In this document: in pieces, positions 20,700 through 29,860 of the stretch
Numbering within the stretch: position 1 is the first letter of the stretch
Layout: each line of letters opens with the position of its first letter
Assembly (NCBI RefSeq): GCF_024166365.1
Contig: NC_064820.1
Span: forward strand, 146,402,001-146,466,000
Reading direction: 5' to 3'
Length of the DNA: 64,000 nucleotides
Origin: Elephas maximus indicus
Taxonomy: Eukaryota; Chordata; Mammalia; Proboscidea; Elephantidae
Notes under the pieces: generated by a model
The model's input: the letters and a program-made list of their open reading frames with translations, nothing else
Databases searched by the model: none
Told to the model about the DNA's origin: nothing
Position numbers and translations under genes: made by a program

Positions 20700-21095
20700 C
20701 TCTATGGGTTTGCATGCACAAAAACCTATTTGCGCATGTGTGCACATACCTATCTCTGTGTGTTATGTGTGTACATAGACATATCTGTGTGTTTTTGTGT
20801 GCCCATACCTATCTGTGTGTGTGTTTGTGTGTGCACATACCTCTCTGTGTGTATGTGTGTGTATATAACTGTGTGTGTGTTTGTGCGTGCACATACCTGT
20901 GTGTATGTGTGCATATATACCTATCCATGTGTATATCTGTGTGTGTACATACCTATCTGTGTGATTGTGTGTGTACACACCTATCTCTGTGTGTACATAC
21001 CTATTTGTGTGTGTCTTTGTATGTGTACATACCTATCTGTGCGTGTGTGTGTGTGTGTGCACATATATGTGGGTGCCTATCTAGGTGTGCCTCTG
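20700..21095 (+). repeat. TG-rich minisatellite
   Basis: Irregular units of about 18-40 bp are built on 'cacatacctatctgtgtgtg' with variable TG runs. Because the repeat contains few stop words, it creates open frames of 194 and 231 codons rich in Cys, Val, Tyr and His; these are not genes. The alternating TG parts could adopt Z-DNA. Confidence 0.93.
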
Positions 21096-21343
21096 AGAAT
21101 AGAAATGACCATGCAATGTGCCGAGCGGTGTGTAATTCTTCATGGGAATGGCAGGGCAGTTGTGGCCTTCTGGAGGCCTGGTCCCAAGACACGCCCAGAA
21201 CAGGGGTCCAGCAAGTCCCTATAAGGCCCACCCTCTGCAAGGCCCCACTCTTTGTCCCCCCGGCCACATCACAGGACCCAAATCCCCAGGACTTCAGGGG
21301 ACAGTGTTACAGCTACCTCCATGGAAACGTCACAAAATCAGTT
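21096..21343. other. No gene or repeat recognised
   Basis: Short single-copy-looking stretch up to the target site of the young L1 insertion. Confidence 0.4.
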
Positions 21344-21358
21344 AAAATGATTCCAGGC

Positions 21359-21769
21359 GTAAAAAGACCAGACTTAATGGTCTGACCGAGACTAGAAGGA
21401 CCCCGGAGGTCATGGCCCCCAGACCTTCTGTTAGCCCAAGACAGGAACCATTCCCAAAGCCAACTCTTCGGACAGGGATTGGACTGGACTTTGGGATAGA
21501 AAATGATAGTGGTGAAGAGTGAGTTCCTTGGATCAAGGGGACACTTGAGACTATGCAGGCAGCTCCTGTCTGGAGGGGAGATGAGAGGGCAGAGGGGGTC
21601 AGAAGCTGGCTGAATGGACATGGAAATAGAGAGTGGAGAGAAGTGTGCTGTCTCATTAGGGGGAGAGCAACTAGGAGTATAGTATATAGCAAGGTGTATA
21701 TAAATTTTTGTATGAGAGACTGACTTGATTTGTAAACTTTCACTTAAAGTACAATAAAAAAAAAAAAAA
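21359..21769 (+). mobile_element. Afrotherian L1 3' end, youngest type
   Basis: A 5'-truncated L1 insertion flanked by a 15-bp target-site duplication with one mismatch (AAAATGATTCCAGGC at 21344-21358; AAAATGATCCCAGGC at 21770-21784). It ends 'gtaaactttcacttaaagta' then 'caataaa' and a pure A tail, suggesting a recent insertion. The body differs from the older 3' ends in this window. Confidence 0.9.
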
Positions 21770-21895
21770 AAAATGATCCCAGGCCCTGCTGGCCTAGACT
21801 TATCAACCCTGGCCACACCTGTCCACCAAGGAAGGACAGCGTGTGGCCCATCTGGCTGCCACCCCACTGGCTCACAGGGAGAATAGCTGAAGCCC

Positions 21896-22372
21896 TGTGT
21901 TTGAGTTTCCTATTGCTGCTATAACAAATCACCACAAGTTTAGCGGCTTAAAACAACACGGATTTATTATCTGACAGTTCTGAAGGTCAGAAATCCTAAA
22001 ATCAATGTGTCAGAGAGCTACATTCCTTCTGGGGGCTCCAGGAGAGAATTGTTTCTTTGTCTTTTCCAGTTTGAAGAGGCTGCCTGAGTTACTTGGCTCC
22101 TGGCCTTTCCTCCGTGTTCAAAGCCAGCAGCAGCGTAGCATCTTCAAATCTTTCTGACTCTTCTTTTGTCGTCACATTTCCTCTAACTGGAACCCTCCTG
22201 TCTCTGCCTTTGAAGGCCCCCTGTGACCTCGGATAATCCAGGATAATCTCCCCATCTCAACATCCTTAATCACATCTGCAAAGTTCCTTTTGCCACATGA
22301 GGCAGCATATTCACGGGTTCTGGGGATTAGGAACCGGAGCCTGCTGGCAGGGTCATTATTCTGCCCACCACA
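21896..22372 (-). mobile_element. MLT1-type solo LTR
   Basis: Plus-strand text 'cctattgctgctataacaaa', 'gcggcttaaaacaacacgga', 'aatcacatctgcaaagttcc' and 'gtcattattctgcccaccac' is a full MaLR LTR in reverse. Minus-strand ends read TGTGGTGGG...AACACA. Confidence 0.82.
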
Positions 22373-22584
22373 CCCAGAAAGGGAGGGGCCAAATGGAGAG
22401 ACCTGCCCACGGCTTTTCAGCCTGAAGGGGCCAAGTGAAGGCCAGAACTCAGGCTGCAAGCCCCCCATTTCTGGGACCCTTTGGAAAATACCTCAGGAGG
22501 GAGGAAGAGAGGCCTGCCCCAAACTTAAGCTAGTCCATCAAAAATGCTGCACACAGAGTTGTCCGTAGCACCTGATTTGCTTTT
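22373..22584. other. No gene or repeat recognised
   Basis: Short single-copy-looking stretch between the LTR and an MIR fragment. Confidence 0.4.
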
Positions 22585-22720
22585 CATCCCAGTTCCACCA
22601 CCTACAGAAGTGATCTCGGGCACGTGGCTTCATGTCTCAGGGCCTCAGCTACCTCCAGCCCATTGTGAGGATGAGGTGAGCCTGCAATGTGGCTGCATTG
22701 TCAGAGTATGGCAGTGGTCT
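22585..22720 (-). repeat. MIR fragment
   Basis: Plus-strand 'cagttccaccacctacagaa', 'gtgatctcgggcacgtggct' and 'ttgtgaggatgaggtgagcc' is MIR in reverse. Confidence 0.6.
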
Positions 22721-23429
22721 TAGCCCCCAGCCCCCACGCCCTGATTCATTACAAGGGAAGGGCGCACACGTGGCCCCAGCAGGGCTGGTCACCGAGAGAA
22801 TGCCCACGACCATTGTTGCCATTTTCCTAGAAACTTCTCAGTGAATGAAGCCTTTGATACCTAAGTGGGTCACAGAAAAGGAACAAAGAGAGTTTTTTCG
22901 TGTGTGTGAAAAGCTTCCTGCTGGTGGGGGGAGCAGCCCTGATCAAGAAAGGACTGGGTGTCTGTGATCATTGTGCAGTCACTCTGGCAAGCCATCTGGG
23001 GACACCCTGGGGCGCTGGGCCAACGGGAAGGCTACAGAGATTCAGTAAATGTCCCCACAGCTTGTGGGTGCAGAGGCGCAGTGTGGGGGGAGAAGCAGCA
23101 TCAGAGGTGCTGCCAAGGCCTGGGGAAACTATGAAGGCTTCTGGAGCAGGAGGCTTGGGCTGGGCATCAGAGGAGGACTATTCCCAATGGAGAGAGAAAA
23201 GATGGTCTCGTGTCCATCCCCATGACATAAGGTCTTCATCAGCCCCCACAGGAGGACACTCAGAGGACCGCAGGGTAGCAGGGGGCTGCAGGGCCTCCTT
23301 AACCCCCTTCCAATGCTTCCTCCTCATTGTCATGTTGCTAACAAGTATGTTATCAGCTCATAGCACTGCATGCCCCACCATCAGTTGTGGAGGATACAGG
23401 GGTACTACAGAGATCTTTACCGACTCTGA
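22721..23429. other. No gene recognised
   Basis: Contains most of a 202-codon open frame (22900-23508). The translation is rich in Gly, Ser and Arg, has no motif I know, and runs into an old SINE at its end. I treat it as chance. Confidence 0.4.
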
Positions 23430-23540
23430 GAATAGACTCAGCATCAGAGCTGGAAGGGCCATAGGAATCAACGAGCAAGCTCCTTCATCATACAGGTGGG
23501 GAAACTGAGGCACAGAGAGGGTAATTCAGTCCTTCATCCA
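23430..23540 (+). repeat. MIR-like old SINE
   Basis: 'atcagagctggaagggccat' and 'ggggaaactgaggcacagag' fit an old mammalian SINE family related to MIR. The same type occurs at 49305-49475. Confidence 0.55.
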
Positions 23541-23824
23541 TCCATCAGATGCATTCCTTTGAGGTGTCTCCTTTTTGCCCTTCTGTTTCCCTTTGTGACT
23601 TGGCAGCCTCTTCATGCAAGGTGGATATATATATGTGAAGCCAGTCAGCACATGGCCCAGTGTGGTCCCATGCAGGGCTGTGGGGCTGGCTGGGCAGTGA
23701 TGGGGCTCCTGTGCTGGTGTCTGGAGAGCTCAGTTCACCTCAGTGCTCAGCATTTTATAGCGTCCACAGCATAGCTCAACATTGGATCATAAAGGGCTAA
23801 TCAACACTTTACATCATTTTTCTC
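23541..23824. other. No gene or repeat recognised
   Basis: Single-copy-looking DNA with no supported feature. Confidence 0.4.
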
Positions 23825-23910
23825 TGGTTTTTAAATACTATGTAGAAACCTCATTACTACTTCTAAAAGAATTGCATACTCATTAAAGAAAATTGGGCAA
23901 TATAGAAAGA

Positions 23911-24074
23911 AAACCCTGGTGGTGTATGGTTAAGTGCTAGGACTGCTAACCAAAAGGTCGGCAGTTCAAACCCACCAGGTGCTCCTTGGAAACTATATGG
24001 GGCAGTTCTACCTCTGTCCTACAGTGTTGGTAGGAGTCAGAATCGACTCAACAGCAATGGGTTTTGGTTTTTAT
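23911..24074 (+). mobile_element. AfroSINE, short type
   Basis: Full head-to-tail short copy ending 'caacagcaatgggttttggt'. It faces the long-type copy at 24108 tail to tail with about 33 bp between them. Confidence 0.94.
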
Positions 24075-24107
24075 CCAATGATCTCACTATCCAAAGACAA
24101 AAAACAT

Positions 24108-24315
24108 CTTAAAACCTATTGCAGTTGAGTGGATTCTGACTCATGGAGACCCCATGTGTGTCAGAGTGGAGCTGTGCTCCATAGGGTTTTCAGTCACTGA
24201 TTGTCTGAAATAGGTCACCAGGCCTTTCTTTCGAGGCACTCTTGGGTGAACTCAAACCTCCAACCTTTTGGTTAGCAGCCAAGTACTTAACCATTTGCAC
24301 CTCCCAGGGACTCCT
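24108..24315 (-). mobile_element. AfroSINE, long type
   Basis: It has the extra middle block seen on the plus strand as 'atagggttttcagtcactga' and 'ggtcaccaggcctttctttc', absent from short copies. The head ends in 'cctcccagggactcct' (plus strand). Confidence 0.9.
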
Positions 24316-24485
24316 ATTCAGAGACAGCCACCACTAATGTCCTGGTCTATTTCCTTCCAGTTTTTTTCCTGGGCATCTTGTGGTTTATTTTGTTAGCACA
24401 TCTGTGCTCACACTGCATGCATACCTTTTGTTTTTTTAAATTTTGCATGAATTTGTTTACTGCTCTAGCTCCAGTATTTACAACA

Positions 24486-24562
24486 GTTGTTGTTAGGTAC
24501 TGTTGAGTCAGTTCCGATTCATAGCAACCCTAAGTACAACAGAATGAATCAGCGCCCAGTCA
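24486..24562 (-). mobile_element. RTE LINE 3'-end fragment
   Basis: 'gttgttgttaggtactgttg' and 'agtcagttccgattcatagc' match the 3' end of the RTE copies at 37967 and 58097, in reverse. It is severely 5'-truncated. Confidence 0.8.
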
Positions 24563-24574
24563 CAGTACTCCACA

Positions 24575-24640
24575 CAAATAAAAAAAAAGGATCTCAATAA
24601 ATATTTGTTGAATTATGAATGAATAAACATAGGTTATAAT
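24575..24640 (+). repeat. L2 terminal fragment
   Basis: 'atctcaataaatatttgttg' followed by 'aattatgaatgaataaa' is the L2 3' terminus. Confidence 0.65.
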
Positions 24641-24675
24641 TTTTCTATGTTGCACAAAAATAATAATTATGATAT

Positions 24676-24888
24676 GTGACAATTGAGGGCTTATTCTGCA
24701 CTAAGTGTTTGTGCATATTATCTCATGTGATACAACAACCCTATGAGGTAGGTACTATTGTCCCCATTTTACAGATTTTAAGCTACATAGAGCACTTAAG
24801 TCCCAAGGTCACATAGGCAGGTTTCTAACCCAGGTCTGGCTGGCAAGAAGCCTGTATTCCTAGTTGCTGTGTGTCACTGCCTCTCAGT
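24676..24888 (+). repeat. MIR, near full length
   Basis: 'tatctcatgtgatacaacaa', 'ccctatgaggtaggtactat', 'ccccattttacagatttta' and 'gtcactgcctctc' give almost the whole MIR in order. Confidence 0.88.
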
Positions 24889-25185
24889 GAACATTTTTAG
24901 AAATAGGCATTTAAAATTATTTCACAGCATTCTTTTAAGTACACTTAGCCATTCCTCCATCACTTCACATTTAGGCTATTTTCTGGGTTTTTTTTTTTTT
25001 TTTCTTTTTCTTAAAGCTATTAGAAATAACTCTGTAATAAACAACTTTATGCATAACCTGAGTCCATATTTAATGACTATTCGTTAGCAAAGACTCTCCA
25101 GAAATTGCATGACTGGTTCACATGGTACAAGCATTTTTAGAGTTTTGAGGCATATTTTTCCATTCAATTTTGTTTTGTTTCACAT

Positions 25186-25929
25186 ATGGAAATCTAGAAG
25201 GATTAAACCCACCACCTTTTCATCTCTGCTGCCCTGCACTGTTTCCAGCTCCGAAACACCTTCCCCTTCCAGAGGCGTCAGTTCTATTCTCTAGCAGTTG
25301 CACAGTTTGGTTTTAAATTATTCAAGCCTTCACTTCTTTAGCTCCTCCTTTAGGGATGCCTGAAAAGAGCCTCCATTTACACTTCCAAGCCTCCTCAGGA
25401 GCCCTGCTCTCTCCTCTGGGCTGGGTTGGGGGGAGATGAAAGAGACCCCAGTAGGTGTGAAATACAGAGGCTGGTGCTTTCCTAATTACAGGGAAAGACT
25501 GTCCCTTCTACACATGAGTGACTTTCTTTCAATGTCTCCAATTTCTGGTTGGAAACTTCTTAAGTGCACTGGTTGACTTTAAGTGAAGGCAGAACTATCC
25601 TCAGGAGAACTGGCTTAAGAAAACCTTTGAAAAATTCAAAGGATGCAAAAATTCTTAAAATGGAATATTAAAAATATGTCAGATTGAGGTAGGGTGTTGA
25701 TGGGCATACTGGTTTTTGGTGAATTGATTTTACACAAGTGGGTACAGGGGCTGTAATCAAGGTGGAAAGCAGGCACCCCACCCCCAGCCTCCAGAACTAA
25801 GGAGTCACCAGGGTATCTGGAGGGTCTGTGAGGGTCTCCAGTGGACATGGTCTCTGGATGGTTCCTGGGTAGCATATTGTGTCACATATAGCTCTATGGT
25901 TTGTGCACTGGGTGGAGAAGCCAAACCAA
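25186..25929. other. No gene or repeat recognised
   Basis: Mixed-composition single-copy-looking DNA. Reverse open frames of 72-79 codons near 25636-26015 extend partly from the neighbouring AfroSINE. Confidence 0.4.
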
Positions 25930-26092
25930 AGAAAACCAAACCCATTGCTGTCAAGTCGATTCCGACTCACAGAGACCCTATAGGACAGAGTAGAACTGCC
26001 CCATAGGGTTTCCAAGGAGCAGCTGGTGGATTCAAACTGCCAGCCTTTTGATTAGCAGCTGAGCTCTTAACTACTGCACCACCAAGGCTCCA
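25930..26092 (-). mobile_element. AfroSINE, short type, first of tandem pair
   Basis: Complete minus-strand copy with A-rich end at 25920-25935 and head at 26085-26092. Another copy in the same orientation follows after about 6 bp. Confidence 0.95.
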
Positions 26093-26097
26093 ATATA

Positions 26098-26263
26098 AAC
26101 CAAAAAACCAAACCCATTGCTGTCGAGTTGATTCCAACTCATAGCGACCCTATAGGACAGAGAAGAACTGCCCCATAGGGTTTCCAAGGAGCACTTGGTG
26201 GATTTGAACTGCCAACCTTTTGGTTAACGGCCGAGCTCTTAACCTCGGCACCACCAGGATTCC
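26098..26263 (-). mobile_element. AfroSINE, short type, second of tandem pair
   Basis: Complete minus-strand copy. Its A-rich end directly follows the head of the copy at 25930, suggesting insertion next to an existing SINE. Confidence 0.95.
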
Positions 26264-26279
26264 AGTATAGTAACAGAGG

Positions 26280-26440
26280 GCCAAAATCCCACAATACATA
26301 ACCAAGTCAGGATTTAAACCTGGTCACTATGACTCCAAACCCAAGCCCTAATAGCATTTCCTGCCACTTTTATAAGTAAGGAAACTGAAGCGTGGCATGG
26401 TTGTGCCACTTGCCTAGTCACCCAAGAAGTCAGCAAAAAG
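26280..26440 (+). repeat. MIR fragments
   Basis: 'caagtcaggatttaaacctg' with 'gactccaaacccaagcccta' is MIR 3' sequence. 'aagtaaggaaactgaagcgt' with 'gtgccacttgcctagtcacc' starts a second, partial MIR core. Confidence 0.6.
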
Positions 26441-26759
26441 ACATCCAGTTTGTTCCACAATGAGGGAATATCCCATTCTATTCAAAAGCCCCACCCAAAG
26501 CCCAGGGAGAGACTGCATGTGGTCAGTCTGCTGTGGGGCACCATCTACCAGCACCAGGTGGTACGTGTAGAATGATCAGGACAGCCTGCATGGAGCCAGA
26601 CCTGGAAGATTAACAGTTCTGGGCTGGGAGGAAGCCTGGTGGAACAGCGCAGGTTGGGCAGCCCTCCCTCCTGCCTGCCTCAGGAGCTGGTCCCTGCCCT
26701 ACTGGCATCCCACACCACGTGGGCGAAGCTTTTTCTCCAGCCTCCACCTTGCTGGGCAG
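26441..26759. other. No gene recognised; weak CTCF-like word near 26551
   Basis: Single-copy-looking DNA. 'agcaccaggtggtacg' near 26551 partly fits the CTCF core. Confidence 0.3.
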
Positions 26760-26860
26760 CTTGGGTGAGTCACTCAGCCTCTCTGTGCTTCAAACTCTTC
26801 AACTGTGAGAGAGAACACATGGCCATAGGGTTGTAAGGAGGTACCCCAACGCCACAGACC
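26760..26860 (-). repeat. MIR fragment
   Basis: Plus-strand 'tgagtcactcagcctctctg' and 'tagggttgtaagg' is MIR in reverse. Confidence 0.55.
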
Positions 26861-26989
26861 ACCCATGATGGCAGATACTCAACCAACGCTGCCGCCTCAC
26901 CTGGAAAAGATGCATGTTTTTCTAAACCACAAGTCAACCAGTCAGAAATAGAGCCCCTTCCCATTCTTTATCTTTATGGTGGATTCCTC

Positions 26990-27375
26990 CCAGGGCTGGC
27001 ATTTACTGATCCTCATTAAAAATGTGAAGAACGAAGCACATCAACAGAGCAGTCTCACGTTATGACTTCCTGTGGGTTACGGGTTACGGAGCAGGGAGGA
27101 AGGAACAATTACCTCCTTTGTTGTGAGGGTTGCTGTTTGTCACTGACAATGGCATTCTTAAGGAATTATGATATTGAGGATTTAATAACCTTTTGATATA
27201 TGCAGTAAAACGCTGCAATTACAGCATTTCTGGAAAGTGCTGTCCTCATCTGTTACAGGAATTGACCGAGTGTCTTTTAATTAAGTCGGTTCTAAATGAG
27301 ACACCTCCTCAGTACGGTAATTTTCTGAATGAAGTTACCCTGAAGTACTAATTAGTTTGTTTTTAATGCTTAATT
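26990..27375. promoter_or_regulatory. Candidate conserved non-coding block, AT-rich
   Basis: No repeat or coding pattern is visible. The DNA is AT-rich but complex, with ATTTAATAACC, TTTTAATTAAGT (27274-27285), TACTAATTAGTTTG (27346-27359) and TTTTAATGCTTAATTTA words. TAATTA cores are homeodomain-type binding words. Conservation is inferred only from its clean, repeat-free look. Confidence 0.35.
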
Positions 27376-27518
27376 TACTCTGCCAACATGGTGGTTAGGG
27401 TGGGGGTGACCTGCTGGAACTGGACGAGGTCTTGGCAGGCAGGTACAATGTGCAGCAAGTTAGGCCTCTTCGGGTTGGAGACTGTCAAACTTCTAGACTC
27501 TACCTCCTGAGAGCTGAC

Positions 27519-27754
27519 CAAAAAAAAAAAAAAAAAACCAAATCGGTTGCCACTGAGTTGATTCTGACTCATGGCGACCCAGTGTGTTGCAGAGGAGAAC
27601 TGCACTCCATAGGGTTTTCATGGCTGTGGCCCTTCAGACACAGATTGCCAGGTCACCAGGCCTGTCTTCCAAAGCATATCTGGGTGGACTCAAACCGCCA
27701 ACCTTATGGTTAACAGTCAAACACTGAACCATTTCACCACCTACAGACTCCTGA
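27519..27754 (-). mobile_element. AfroSINE, long type
   Basis: Plus-strand 'ccaaatcggttgccactgag' tail, a middle block with 'ccaggtcaccaggcctgtct', and a head ending near 27752. A pure A run of 17 marks the 3' end, and the copy carries an extra short insertion in the middle. Confidence 0.9.
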
Positions 27755-27994
27755 AAACTGACCATAGACTTCAAATTTAGCTCGGAAATGCCTCAGCTAC
27801 TGCCCTTCCACCTGATTAACCCAAGGAACCACTTGTCACAGGAAGGTCGGGGATGCACTGCCTTGGAAGGTAACAGTGGCCCCTTCACTGGAGGTGTCAG
27901 GCAGAGGGCATTTGGGCATTGGGGAGGAACATGAGCTAGGTGACCTTAGAGGTCACCTCCAGCCCAGGGTCCTCTGAGGTCTCTTGTATTACTC
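27755..27994. other. No gene or repeat recognised
   Basis: Short single-copy-looking stretch between an AfroSINE and an L2 fragment. Confidence 0.35.
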
Positions 27995-28115
27995 ATTCTT
28001 TCATCATTCATCAACATTTACTGAAGCCCTTCTCTATGAACTCAGGGATACAGATGAAGAGCAAAGAAGGAAGGATTGCTGCCCTGACGGCACTCACAGT
28101 GTAGATGCACTGGGG
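27995..28115 (-). repeat. L2 3' end fragment
   Basis: Plus-strand 'cattcatcaacatttactga' and 'aactcagggatacagatgaa' follow L2 in reverse. Confidence 0.7.
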
Positions 28116-28266
28116 CAGGAGGTAGATGGACAACCCGTGTGAAGAGAGAGGCAGGCAGGGGGCTCTGGGAACACAGGTAAGGGAAGGGAGGCCCCCAAGG
28201 AAGCCACAGGGAGGGTTGGAGGGTAGACACGGGAAGTCGTTTAGAAATGGGAGTTAAACCTACCTA

Positions 28267-28436
28267 AAAAAAAAGCAAACCAAACCTACTGCCATTGAGT
28301 CAACTCCAGCTCATAGAGACCCTAAAGGACAGAGTAGAACTGCCCCACAGGGTTTCCAAGGAGCTGCTGATGATTCCAACTGCTGACCTTTTGGTTAGCA
28401 GCTGTAGCTCTTAACCACTACGCCACCAGGGTTTCC
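28267..28436 (-). mobile_element. AfroSINE, short type, with perfect target duplication
   Basis: Flanked by a perfect 12-bp duplication TAAACCTACCTA (28255-28266 and 28437-28448). The A-rich end is at 28267-28285. Confidence 0.96.
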
Positions 28437-28454
28437 TAAACCTACCTAGGCCAC

Positions 28455-28640
28455 TCTTTTTTTCATTTTGTAAAAACATACACAGCAAAACTTTTGCCAA
28501 TTCAACAATTTTTACATGTTATTATTTCATGATATTGATTACATTCTTCGTGTTGTGCAACCACTATCAGTATCCTTTTCCAAATTATTCCACCACCATT
28601 AACATGAACTATGACCTGCTCCACTCTTGATTTTAAGTAT
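28455..28640 (-). repeat. L1 fragment
   Basis: Plus-strand 'gtaaaaacatacacagcaaa', 'gccaattcaacaatttttac' and 'gattacattcttcgtgttgt' is an L1 3' region in reverse. Confidence 0.75.
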
Positions 28641-28775
28641 GTTCTAGTCAGGGTACAGTGGGGAGCAGAGCAAAGAAAAGGACCCGTTTTTCCTGGGGAT
28701 TGAGGGGCCTGAGCAGCAGGGCCTTCTGGGGGCAGAGGTTGTGGGTGTCTATCACAGTAACATGGACCTGGATCT

Positions 28776-28802
28776 AAAAAAAAAAAAAAATTTTTTTTTT
28801 TT
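28776..28802. repeat. A15-T12 palindromic tract
   Basis: Fifteen A are followed by twelve T with no interruption, just upstream of the target site of the L1 insertion at 28827. It may be a joined pair of poly-A ends or simple slippage. Confidence 0.9.
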
Positions 28803-29251
28803 AAGGGCTCTCAAAAAGCCTCTCTCTAAGGAACTGGACTACAGGTCTAATTGCCTCCATGAACTACTGCCTCCTTAGGCATGAAATCAGAAGAGCTGGA
28901 TGGTGTCTAGCTACCTTTACCAAATATTTTGATCAAGGAATCAATAGATGAATCCATTCAAAAGGAGAAAAAACGTGGAACAGAATTTCAAATTCTTACA
29001 GAATCCAGACTTGCTGGGCCTATTGAGACTGGAGCAATCCCCAAATCTATCGTTCTGAGAAAACCTTCAAACCATGAACTGAAATAATCCCCCTGAAGTC
29101 ATCTTTAAACTAAACAACTGTTTAGCTAAATTTGTTAAGAGTGTTCAACATGAGCACTGGACTCCTTTAAAGAATTATTTATATAAAATCAAATTTCAAC
29201 AATAACTTTACAGCACAGACGAGAAGCTTAGGGTGTAGTGAGTCTAAGTCA

Positions 29252-29332
29252 GACCAGGCACTGTTTCGTTATATACATAGGGTCGGTATGAGTTGGAACA
29301 CACTCGTTGGCACCGTATGTAACGACAACAAA
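29252..29332 (+). mobile_element. RTE LINE tail, about 80 bp
   Basis: 'ccaggcactgtttcgttata' and 'tagggtcggtatgagttgga' with the ending 'gtaacgacaaca' is an RTE 3' end in sense orientation. A perfect 12-bp duplication GAGTCTAAGTCA (29240-29251 and 29333-29344) brackets it, proving a separate, extremely truncated insertion. Confidence 0.9.
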
Positions 29333-29401
29333 GAGTCTAAGTCAATAATGGTGAAACAATACGGGTAGAGATATCGGGAATGGTGACGCAACAAGAATGT
29401 A

Positions 29402-29760
29402 ACACCCTCTCCTCACTTATCAACATGGTTAGGCTCCAAAGACCAGATCGTTATGCAAAATTGGTGTTATATGAAAATAGAGGATGACCAAATCTGGTCA
29501 CAAAATGGAGGATGACTACATTATTACATAAATGCCAAGTTACATCATTACATAACTGCCAAGCCACTGAGAATCACGGCCCAACCAAGCTGACACATAA
29601 TCTTAACCATCAAAGCCAGCGTTACTGTCACCTTGCACCTTGGTGCTTGTTACTGCTGGATGTACATTGTTAATGCACAAAATAGTCGGATAATAGATTT
29701 TTTACTACTGTAAATGTGAAATGTCAGATAACAAAATACCCAATAAGTGAGGAGAAGGTG
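29402..29760. mobile_element. TIR element with TA flanks inside L1
   Basis: CACCCTCTCCTCACTTAT (29403-29420) and the reverse complement of 29743-29760 (CACCTTCTCCTCACTTAT) agree at 17 of 18 positions. TA lies at or next to both borders. The interior at about 29485-29620 resembles the MaLR-like LTR at 3170, so the element may carry a captured LTR piece. No coding capacity is seen. Confidence 0.7.
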
Positions 29761-29860
29761 TATTGAATTGTACATGTAGAAATTGTGGAAACAGTTACAT
29801 TCTGCTGTGTATATTTTTACCAAAATTAAATTTAAAATTAAAACAATAAAAGCCTCTCTC

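Larger units (their letters stand above)
23825..25185 (-). repeat. Old L1 with several later insertions
   Basis: L1 text in reverse appears in pieces: 'ttaaagaaaattgggcaata' (23883), 'ccactaatgtcctggtctat' (24331), and 'taaagctattagaaataact' with 'cagaaattgcatgactggtt' (25010-25120). AfroSINEs, an RTE tail, an L2 end and an MIR occupy the gaps. Confidence 0.65.
28827..29847 (+). mobile_element. Afrotherian L1 3' end with two inner insertions
   Basis: Flanked by a perfect 13-bp duplication AAAAGCCTCTCTC (28814-28826 and 29848-29860). The end reads 'tgtacatgtagaaattgtgg' then an AATAAA-like tail. An RTE tail (29252-29332) and a TIR element (29402-29760) were inserted later. Confidence 0.9.

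Noticed and set aside
20640-21385. Open frames of 194 and 231 codons on the plus strand
   Set aside because: They run through the TG-rich minisatellite, which lacks stop words. The translation is low complexity and the frames overlap each other.
22900-23508. 202-codon open frame
   Set aside because: No domain, no exon context, and the end is encoded by an old MIR-like SINE.
25930-26263. Two near-identical adjacent units, as in a CRISPR array or tandem repeat
   Set aside because: Each unit is a complete AfroSINE with its own A-rich end; they are separate retroposon insertions.
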